A DNA stretch of 9,699 nucleotides from Thermoanaerobacterales bacterium UBA4880. Lineage in GTDB: Bacteria > Bacillota > Thermoanaerobacteria > Thermoanaerobacterales > UBA4877. Numbering within the stretch: position 1 is the stretch's first letter; every line of letters starts with the position of its first letter. The notes under the pieces were generated by a model. The model was given only the letters and a program-made list of their open reading frames with translations. It searched no databases and was not told the DNA's origin. Shown piece after piece: positions 5,254 through 9,699 of this stretch. Position numbers and translations under genes: made by a program. The stretch spans positions 65,622 through 75,320 of the forward strand of contig DHDI01000019.1 in the NCBI GenBank assembly GCA_002399285.1. Reading direction: 5' to 3'.

Positions 5254-6075
5254 ATGAAAAGGGTTTCGGAATGGTGGAATAAAATACGCGGCGTGTTCAA
5301 GACCCAGAGTTTCTATGTGATATTATTCGTATGTATTGCAGCGGTAGCGGTGACTGCCGTATATGTCACTACATATAACAATAACAAGCTGTCGCAGAAG
5401 CCTTTGAGCAGCGCAAACAGTCTGGAAGGCTCACTAAAGGGCGACGAACCTAAGATAACAGTTACCGACTCGCAGCAAACCGGTCAACCTCGCAATGATA
5501 CGGATAAGACGGGGGAAGACAAGGATAAGAGTCCGGCGGCAGAGGATACGCCGGACGGCGTGAAATCATCCGGTGATACGGAGACGTCCTCTCCCAAAGA
5601 GCCCAATTCCTCATCGAGCATAAGGCCGGTGATGGCGCAGCAGAAGAACGGCATGCAGTCAAAACCCACTGCATGGCTCAAACCGGTCGACGGCATACCG
5701 GGAAACGGGTTTTCCATGGACAAGCTGGTCTATTCCCAGACGCTGGAGCAATGGACGACACATAGCGGCATGGATATAAAGAGCGCGTTCGGAGACGACG
5801 TAGCCGCAGTGGCGGACGGAACGGTCAAAAAGGTATATACGGACGGCAAGCTGGGCGTGACTGTGGAGATGGATATGGGGAACGGCGTAACGGCGCGCTA
5901 CAGCAACCTGGACAGCAGCCTCGACGTGGAGGAAGGACAGAGCGTAAAGGCCGGGGACGTCATAGGCCGTGTGGGGAATACGGCGTTGTTTGAGATATCC
6001 GACGGCGACCACCTGCATTTTGAGGTTTTAAAGGATGGAAAGAACGTAGATCCCGCTGATTATATAAAATATTAA
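5254..6075 (+). CDS. spoIIQ: SpoIIQ-type forespore membrane protein with LytM/M23 peptidase domain
   Basis: SpoIIQ spans the inner forespore membrane and pairs with SpoIIIAH across the engulfment space. This 273-residue protein has a short cytoplasmic end (MKRVSEWWNKIRG), one membrane segment (about 19-38), a long Ser/Asp/Pro/Lys-rich linker (about 45-135), and a C-terminal M23 domain. The zinc and catalytic pattern is complete: HSGMD (170-174) and HLH (253-255). B. subtilis SpoIIQ lacks the first His, whereas clostridial SpoIIQ keeps it, so this one may be an active endopeptidase. The ATG at 5254 follows GGAGGTGG by a normal distance; an upstream ATG at 5182 lies inside spoIID without a binding site. 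Assignment rests on domain plan and position between spoIID and spoIIID. A general M23 cell-wall hydrolase is the alternative. Confidence 0.88.
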   Translation: MKRVSEWWNKIRGVFKTQSFYVILFVCIAAVAVTAVYVTTYNNNKLSQKPLSSANSLEGSLKGDEPKITVTDSQQTGQPRNDTDKTGEDKDKSPAAEDTPDGVKSSGDTETSSPKEPNSSSSIRPVMAQQKNGMQSKPTAWLKPVDGIPGNGFSMDKLVYSQTLEQWTTHSGMDIKSAFGDDVAAVADGTVKKVYTDGKLGVTVEMDMGNGVTARYSNLDSSLDVEEGQSVKAGDVIGRVGNTALFEISDGDHLHFEVLKDGKNVDPADYIKY

Positions 6076-6091
6076 ATGAAATAAGACATGG

Positions 6092-6123
6092 GGCTCGGGC
6101 CTTGACCGGGCCTTTATTTTTTT
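6092..6123 (+). terminator. Intrinsic terminator after the spoIIQ-type gene
   Basis: GGCTCGG (6092-6098) pairs with CCGGGCC (6106-6112) with one G-U pair and a 7-base loop, followed by TTTATTTTTTT (6113-6123). It separates the spoIID-spoIIQ unit from spoIIID, which then needs its own promoter. Confidence 0.85.
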
Positions 6124-6227
6124 GGCTTATTCGGACATACCTCTCCGGACGCATAGACTATCCTGTTCTACCCGGATTTTGAAAGGCATATAAATATAGC
6201 GATGCCGGATAGAAGGGAGCCTATGGG

Positions 6228-6488
6228 ATGAAGGATTACATAGAAGAGCGGGTCGTCGAGATAGCGAAGTACATAATCAAGACCAATGCCACCGTGCGCG
6301 AGGCTGCAAAGGTATTTGGGGTCAGCAAGAGCACAGTACATAAAGACGTCACCGAGAGACTGGAATCGATAAATCCATTGATATATGAAGAAGTGAAGAA
6401 GGTCTTGCTGAAAAATAAGGCTGAAAGGCACATAAGAGGAGGGCGGGCAACTCATATGAAATATAAGTCCGTTAAAGATGAGACGTAG
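6228..6488 (+). CDS. spoIIID: Sporulation transcriptional regulator SpoIIID
   Basis: SpoIIID is the small DNA-binding protein that activates and represses many sigma-E genes in the mother cell and helps switch on sigma-K. The 86-residue product has the usual family length and the characteristic sequence EERVVEIAKYIIKTNATVREAA. Its helix-turn-helix is at about residues 22-42 (TVREAAKVFGVSKSTVHKDV) and it has a basic C-terminal helix. AAGGGAG (6213-6219) lies 8 bases before the ATG. The preceding terminator suggests a separate transcript. In the 104-base leader I could not pick a convincing sigma-E promoter: CATAGACT at 6152-6159 fits a -10 box but has no -35 box at the right distance. The hairpin at 6499-6532 probably ends the transcript. 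Confidence 0.97.
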   Translation: MKDYIEERVVEIAKYIIKTNATVREAAKVFGVSKSTVHKDVTERLESINPLIYEEVKKVLLKNKAERHIRGGRATHMKYKSVKDET

Positions 6489-6498
6489 GCTGCATTTT

Positions 6499-6532
6499 AT
6501 AAAGCGCCTGGCTTTTACACCCGGCGCTTTAT
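6499..6532. terminator. Hairpin shared by spoIIID and the convergent UPF0180 gene
   Basis: ATAAAGCGCC (6499-6508) and GGCGCTTTAT (6523-6532) form a perfect 10-bp stem, with two further G-C pairs inside after a mismatch. It starts 11 bases after the spoIIID stop and contains the last codons of the minus-strand gene. The T-rich part comes from the stem itself (CTTTAT), so it can act in both directions, but there is no long T tract. Confidence 0.65.
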
Positions 6533-6778
6533 GCTTTCCAGCCTCTTGTATATGTCCTCCGCAGTCAGTCCCTTTGCCTGTATTACCGGGGCCTTGGTCC
6601 TTATGTCCTCTATACCCATGACGTTGCTGTCCAGACCATTGGCGACTATGGCGTCGTACTGCATGACGGATACGGATTCCGGCGAGTTGTCGGAGATGTC
6701 GGTAACCTCGTAGCCCTTCTGGGCGAGATAGTTCTTTACGTCGGTCAGCGAGCTTTCCACTGCCACTCTCTTGGACAT
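6515..6778 (-). CDS. UPF0180 (YkuS-like) protein of unknown function
   Basis: The 87-residue protein matches the YkuS/UPF0180 family in length and in its motifs: an N-terminal VAVESSLTDVKNYLAQKGYEV segment (5-25), DAIVANGLDSNVMGIED (42-58), and a C-terminal APVIQAKGLTAEDIY (63-77). The family is widespread in spore formers and its role is not known to me. The ATG at 6776-6778 has an excellent GGAGGTG ribosome binding site 7 bases ahead. It lies 50 bases after the nucleoside kinase gene on the same strand, so it could be the second gene of that operon, but a sporulation-type promoter may sit in the gap. It is convergent with spoIIID. Confidence 0.85.
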   Translation of the reverse strand: MSKRVAVESSLTDVKNYLAQKGYEVTDISDNSPESVSVMQYDAIVANGLDSNVMGIEDIRTKAPVIQAKGLTAEDIYKRLESIKRRV

Positions 6779-6807
6779 GCATTCACCTCCATGATCTTCC
6801 CGGTAAA

Positions 6808-6837
6808 TAGTATATCCACTTTACCATACTAATACAC
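6808..6837 (-). promoter_or_regulatory. Possible sigma-F/sigma-G-like promoter of the UPF0180 gene
   Basis: On the minus strand, GTGTA (6837-6833), 15 bases, then GGATATACTA (6817-6808) fit GwATA and GGnrAnAnTw with one mismatch each. Layout and -10 sequence are almost the same as those in front of the spoIIQ-type gene. The start would be near 6800, leaving about 22 bases to the ATG. The -35 lies just inside the end of the kinase gene. TATACT could also be a sigma-A -10, with a poor -35. Confidence 0.35.
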
Positions 6838-8469
6838 GTCGAAGCAGCTGCCTCCGATAAATTCCCTGAGCAGGGAGTTGTGGGGAATGACGGTCTCTTC
6901 GTCCATGGGCAGGAAAAAGGACAGTATGTCCAGAAGCGTGGACGCCATGGCATACTCGGGCTCGGTCTGCGGCACGGAGGACAGAAGGGGCTGGGCATAC
7001 CTCTTGAGTATGGGCAGCTCGTATGGAAGGAAGGAGTTGAACATCACGTCGGCCTCCTCCTGATAGGGGAATATGTTGCTCTCCTCGCCCTTTCTCACGT
7101 CGTTCCACATGCGCAGCGTCTTTAGGGCGTCTGCGCCCCGGAAGCTGTGATCCCTGACGATCCTGCGTATCAGTCTGCTGTAGGTGGTCGGTATCCTGTT
7201 GCTCTCGTCTATGTTTAACTGGGTCAGCGCGCTTATATATATCTTGAACTTCATGCTTTTGGGTATGGAGGAGGTCAGCCTCTCATTCAGACCGTGTATC
7301 CCCTCGATGATTATGGTTTGGTCCTTGCCCAGCCTTATCGGGTCGGTGAATTGCCTGCCCCCGTTAAATTTGAATATGGGCAGCCGTACCTCGCCGCCCT
7401 GTATGAGAGCGGCTATGGTCTCGTTAAAGAGGGCAAGGTCCAATGCCTCTATGGATTCAAAGTCATACTCTCCGTTTTCATCTCTGGGACAGAGCTCTCT
7501 CGGCAGATAAAAGTTATCGAGGGATATGGACAGCGGCTTTAAGCCGTTCACGCGCAGCTGTATCCCCAGTCTCTGCGAGAATGAGGTCTTGCCTGAGGAA
7601 GACGGGCCCGCTATGCATACCAGCTTTATGCCTCCGATGTGCTGCGTTATCATGTCCGCTATTTCCGCTATCTTTTTCTCGTGGAGAGCCTCGGATATCA
7701 GGATGATGTCCTTGGCCCGGCCGGTTTCGATAAACCGGTTGAGGGAGGACGCATAGCCTATATCAAGTATCTTGCCCCAGTTCTCGCTCTCCTTAAATAC
7801 ACCCGATAGTTTTGGCAGGTCCTTGAATTCCGGTATCATATCGGGATCTTCCATGTGCGGGAAGAGTATCAGCAGGCCGGGCATATAGTATTTGAGCGCA
7901 AAGAGCCTGAGGCAGCCTGTGGAAGGCGCCATCGGGCCGTAAAAACAGTCCGAGTGACCCTCCAAGGAGTATACGTTCAGACTGCCGCTCTTGTATCCCA
8001 GTATGCTCGCCTTTTCGGCATATCTGTTGCCTTCGAATATGCACTTTGCCTCATCGGCAGCCATTTCCCTGTGACCTATGGGGATATCCTGTTCTATGAT
8101 TTGAGCCATTCCGGCCTCCAGCTCGCTTACTATGGACTGCGTAAGCTTAAGTCCGTTCACCTCGCAGTACAGGCCGTTGCCCAGCGAGTGCTCCACCGTA
8201 AGGACGGCTTCGGGATAGATGCCTTCCAAAGCCTTGGACAGCACAAAGGCCACGCTCCGCGAATATATCCGCTCGCCGTCTTCGCTGCTGAGATCTATAA
8301 ACCCTATGCTGCAGTCCTCATACACGCTCTCGCTAAGATTCACGAACCGGTTATCTATAGTGGCAGCCAGTACCCGCGTGTATTTATCACCCAGCACCTC
8401 TTCAGCCATATCTATGATTTTGCAGCCCGCAGGGAAATCATAGCTTTTGCCCTCTATCTCCACATGCAT
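6829..8469 (-). CDS. Nucleoside (uridine-type) kinase with N-terminal TGS domain
   Basis: The 546-residue protein joins two parts. Residues 1-62 are a TGS domain, and about 65-240 resemble the editing-like second domain of threonyl-tRNA synthetase (VEHSLGNGLYCEV, 92-104). The C-terminal half is a uridine kinase/phosphoribulokinase P-loop domain: Walker A GPSSSGKT (288-295), LDNFY (317-321), and IIIEGIHGLN (386-395), with RRIVRD (435-440) as the likely phosphate-binding arginines. This fusion is common in Clostridia and annotated as nucleoside kinase; the true substrate is uncertain. It is cytoplasmic and not a tRNA synthetase, as no catalytic core is present. The ATG at 8467-8469 follows AAAGGGAG by 9 bases. 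It is the first gene of a possible two-gene unit with the UPF0180 gene. Confidence 0.9.
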   Translation of the reverse strand: MHVEIEGKSYDFPAGCKIIDMAEEVLGDKYTRVLAATIDNRFVNLSESVYEDCSIGFIDLSSEDGERIYSRSVAFVLSKALEGIYPEAVLTVEHSLGNGLYCEVNGLKLTQSIVSELEAGMAQIIEQDIPIGHREMAADEAKCIFEGNRYAEKASILGYKSGSLNVYSLEGHSDCFYGPMAPSTGCLRLFALKYYMPGLLILFPHMEDPDMIPEFKDLPKLSGVFKESENWGKILDIGYASSLNRFIETGRAKDIILISEALHEKKIAEIADMITQHIGGIKLVCIAGPSSSGKTSFSQRLGIQLRVNGLKPLSISLDNFYLPRELCPRDENGEYDFESIEALDLALFNETIAALIQGGEVRLPIFKFNGGRQFTDPIRLGKDQTIIIEGIHGLNERLTSSIPKSMKFKIYISALTQLNIDESNRIPTTYSRLIRRIVRDHSFRGADALKTLRMWNDVRKGEESNIFPYQEEADVMFNSFLPYELPILKRYAQPLLSSVPQTEPEYAMASTLLDILSFFLPMDEETVIPHNSLLREFIGGSCFDVY

Positions 8470-8502
8470 GTTTTACATCTCCCTTTATATAACTTACCAG
8501 CT

Positions 8503-8527
8503 ATGTAGGGTGAAACTTCTCCTACAT
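8503..8527. repeat. Inverted repeat at the kinase transcription start
   Basis: ATGTAGG (8503-8509) and CCTACAT (8521-8527) are exact 7-base inverted arms around an 11-base centre. The repeat begins just downstream of the minus-strand -10 box (8530-8535) and covers the expected start point. It could be a repressor site or a 5' hairpin in the mRNA. Confidence 0.55.
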
Positions 8528-8529
8528 AT

Positions 8530-8535
8530 ATTATA
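8530..8535 (-). promoter_or_regulatory. -10 box of the nucleoside kinase promoter
   Basis: The minus strand reads TATAAT. The -35 region (AT-rich, about TTTTAT at 17 bases) is poor. A short inverted repeat GTGC-ATAGC-GCAC lies in the spacer. It is 60 bases upstream of the start codon and is the best promoter candidate in this interval. Confidence 0.45.
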
Positions 8536-8683
8536 TCAGTGCGCTATGCACAATAAAATAAACATTATTTTTCGTGTTTAAATATTTGTTTGTCCTAAAA
8601 CTTTTATCTTTCCTATATTTCTACCTTTGCGTATATAGAAGAATCTATGATTAATTTAGAGGGTAATTAATAAATCAAATAAA

Positions 8684-8699
8684 GTTGAATATATTCAAC
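8684..8699. repeat. Palindromic operator-like site, copy 1
   Basis: GTTGAATATATTCAAC is a perfect 16-bp palindrome. The identical sequence recurs at 8715-8730. Its first arm supplies TTGAAT (8685-8690), which can act as the -35 box of a plus-strand promoter whose -10 (TATATA, 8708-8713) lies 17 bases away. Confidence 0.75.
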
Positions 8700-8707
8700 C
8701 ATTAGCA

Positions 8708-8713
8708 TATATA
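8708..8713 (+). promoter_or_regulatory. -10 box of a promoter interleaved with the two palindromes
   Basis: TATATA lies 17 bases after TTGAAT (8685-8690) in palindrome copy 1 and directly before palindrome copy 2. A start near 8720 would fall inside copy 2. A protein bound to either site would cover this promoter. Confidence 0.35.
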
Positions 8714-8735
8714 AGTTGAATATATTCAACTTATA
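8710..8735. repeat. Palindromic operator-like site, copy 2 (extended)
   Basis: The 16-bp core GTTGAATATATTCAAC at 8715-8730 is identical to copy 1. Here the symmetry extends to 26 bp (outer arms TATAA and TTATA). The centre is 31 bp from the centre of copy 1, three helical turns, so bound proteins would sit on the same face of the DNA. TTG...CAA half-sites of this kind are usual for MarR-type regulators, but the binding protein is not in the window. Confidence 0.75.
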
Positions 8736-8765
8736 ATATTTTTTTAAAATAATATGAAAAAACTA

Positions 8766-8794
8766 TTGATAAAAGAAGTAGATAAATATATAAT
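8766..8794 (+). promoter_or_regulatory. Sigma-A promoter likely reading toward the ABC exporter gene
   Basis: TTGATA (8766-8771), a 17-base spacer and a perfect TATAAT (8789-8794) form a near-consensus promoter. The start near 8801 gives a leader of about 184 bases before the ATG at 8985. The palindrome centres would lie about 78 and 109 bases upstream of the start, where an activator could work. Confidence 0.55.
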
Positions 8795-8984
8795 ATATCA
8801 TATAAAGTTTATATTAATAGAAGCTAACAGACCGGTGAGACAACAAAAATTTGGTAAAATATTTGAGTATTTTTTCATATTGCAATTGTTATAATATAAA
8901 GCCGCCCGAATTTGTAAAAGTAATGAAACGCCTATGCTTTTATATTAATTGTTGTTTATAATTTAGCAAGCGAGGTATGGAAGA

Positions 8985-9699
8985 ATGAAGAAATATGTGT
9001 TGCTATACAGAACAAAGTTTTACCTTACCGTTATACTAAATGCCATAAGCAAGATCATGTTTGTCTTTATGGCCATTATTCTGCAGCATCTGATAGAAGC
9101 GGCGATAAATAAAGACTTTCGGGGATTTACTCATATAGTGATATTCTCCATAGTATACTATGCGGTAATGGCTGTCTTCAAGTATATGGCCGGCCTGGCC
9201 CAGGCATCCTACATGAGGAACACGCTTACGGCGCTGCGGGCAGACGTCTTTCACGGAATAATAACGCGGAATCATAGGCGGTTCGACTCGCAGAATACGG
9301 GAGATTATCTGTCAAATCTCACCAATGACATGAGCCTTATAGAGACCGGCTATTTTCTGCCCATTATACAGATATGCACAGAGGTAAGCGGATTCGCGGT
9401 GACCTTGGCGGTGCTCATGAGCATAAACGTATGGGTGACGCTATTAATGCTCGCCGGTGGGATCGTCATGTTAATAGTGCCGCGGCTCTTCAGCAGGAAG
9501 CTGGAGGACAGGAACAACAAGGTTTCGCTTAGCTTAAGCTTTTTCACCAAGAGGGCAAAGGACATTCTGGAGGGACACGAGGTAATAAAATCATATAATG
9601 TTACGGAAAACGTCTCCCAGGAGTTTGGGAAATATAATGCGGAGCTGGAAGGCGTGAAGTACGATAGATCAGTCTTGAACGCGCTCATAGAAGCCATGT
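8985..9699 (+). CDS. ABC exporter, N-terminal transmembrane half (cut by window end)
   Basis: The frame runs from the ATG at 8985, with GAGGT 9 bases ahead, to the window edge without a stop, giving 238 residues. It is the membrane domain of a type I (ABC_membrane family) exporter. Hydrophobic segments lie at about 11-35, 50-70, and a pair at about 122-166. The family pattern LRADVFHGIITRNHRRFDSQ (84-103), then NTGDYLSNLTNDMSLIE (104-120), marks the first intracellular loop, and KRAKDILEGHEVIKSYN (189-205) the next. The ATP-binding half would lie beyond the end, either in the same chain or in a partner gene. The substrate cannot be told. The long AT-rich upstream region with paired operator-like sites suggests regulated expression. 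An ATG at 8977 is not used, as its frame stops after two codons. Confidence 0.88.
   Translation, partial: MKKYVLLYRTKFYLTVILNAISKIMFVFMAIILQHLIEAAINKDFRGFTHIVIFSIVYYAVMAVFKYMAGLAQASYMRNTLTALRADVFHGIITRNHRRFDSQNTGDYLSNLTNDMSLIETGYFLPIIQICTEVSGFAVTLAVLMSINVWVTLLMLAGGIVMLIVPRLFSRKLEDRNNKVSLSLSFFTKRAKDILEGHEVIKSYNVTENVSQEFGKYNAELEGVKYDRSVLNALIEAM

Larger units (their letters stand above)
8470..8984. other. 515-bp AT-rich intergenic region between divergent genes
   Basis: No reading frame of useful size is present on either strand. The left end holds the kinase promoter and its inverted repeat. The middle (8684-8735) holds two identical palindromes. To the right are a near-consensus sigma-A promoter (8766-8794), a TGTTATAAT extended -10 (8887-8895), and another TATAAT (8957-8962). 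Bases 8820-8984 hold no structure that I recognise as a known riboswitch or T-box. The composition is strikingly AT-rich next to the genes on both sides. Confidence 0.7.

Noticed and set aside
6136..6195. Sigma-E promoter for spoIIID
   Set aside because: Several CATA-type -10 candidates exist (6136, 6152, 6187), but none has a matching -35 box at 13-15 bases, so I could not choose one.
7855..8508. 217-residue plus-strand frame opposite the nucleoside kinase gene
   Set aside because: Antisense to a gene with clear P-loop and TGS motifs; no ribosome binding site and no recognisable domain.
8684..8735. CRISPR array or transposon end
   Set aside because: There are only two copies, each is a perfect palindrome, the 15-bp gap is too short for a spacer, and no Cas or transposase gene is nearby.

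Overview
This window looks like a chromosomal segment of an endospore-forming, low-to-mid GC Firmicute, most likely a clostridial-class organism. The main reason is the run spoIID, then a spoIIQ-type M23 gene, then spoIIID (4157-6488), the order known from Clostridia. The M23 protein also keeps catalytic zinc ligands, as the clostridial SpoIIQ proteins do and B. subtilis SpoIIQ does not. Coding style (many ATA Ile and AGG/AGA Arg codons, strong GGAGG-type ribosome binding sites) agrees. I cannot name the genus from the sequence.

Layout. (1) 1-1345 is AT-rich and accessory-looking. It holds the 3' end of a secreted-type protein with a KIGDTVETVIKLYGQP motif, then an unrecognised membrane-anchored gene that appears broken by a frame change and an in-frame amber codon. 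(2) 1350-2554, minus strand, is a GC-richer housekeeping THUMP-domain RNA methyltransferase (YpsC/RlmL family) with its own promoter and a hairpin at its 3' end. (3) 2660-3248 is an AT-rich M50-like membrane metalloprotease gene behind a near-consensus sigma-A promoter. (4) 3264-4091 is a complete FMN-controlled unit: promoter, FMN riboswitch, intrinsic terminator, and the riboflavin transporter S component RibU. (5) 4103-6488 is the sporulation cluster, with a sigma-E-like promoter before spoIID, a sigma-F-like promoter before spoIIQ, a terminator, and spoIIID. (6) 6515-8535, minus strand, is a nucleoside kinase with an N-terminal TGS domain, followed by a small UPF0180 (YkuS-like) gene that may have its own promoter. 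(7) 8470-8984 is a 515-bp AT-rich gap with two palindromic operator-like sites exactly 31 bp apart and promoter-like elements. (8) 8985 to the end is the 5' part of an ABC exporter.

How the genes work together. SpoIID (a lytic transglycosylase acting on denuded glycan) and SpoIIQ (the forespore-side partner of SpoIIIAH, here with intact LytM zinc ligands) both act at the septal and engulfing membranes. SpoIIID is the mother-cell regulator of the sigma-E programme. The promoter matches fit the known compartments: sigma-E (mother cell) for spoIID and sigma-F (forespore) for spoIIQ. The FMN riboswitch should lower ribU expression when FMN is plentiful. The remaining genes look like separate transcription units.

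I did not find an unmistakably new multi-gene system. The most useful leads are the broken gene at 513-1345, the paired palindromes upstream of the ABC exporter, the long-range pairing that could be the antiterminator of the FMN riboswitch, and a shared forespore-type promoter pattern in front of spoIIQ and the UPF0180 gene.
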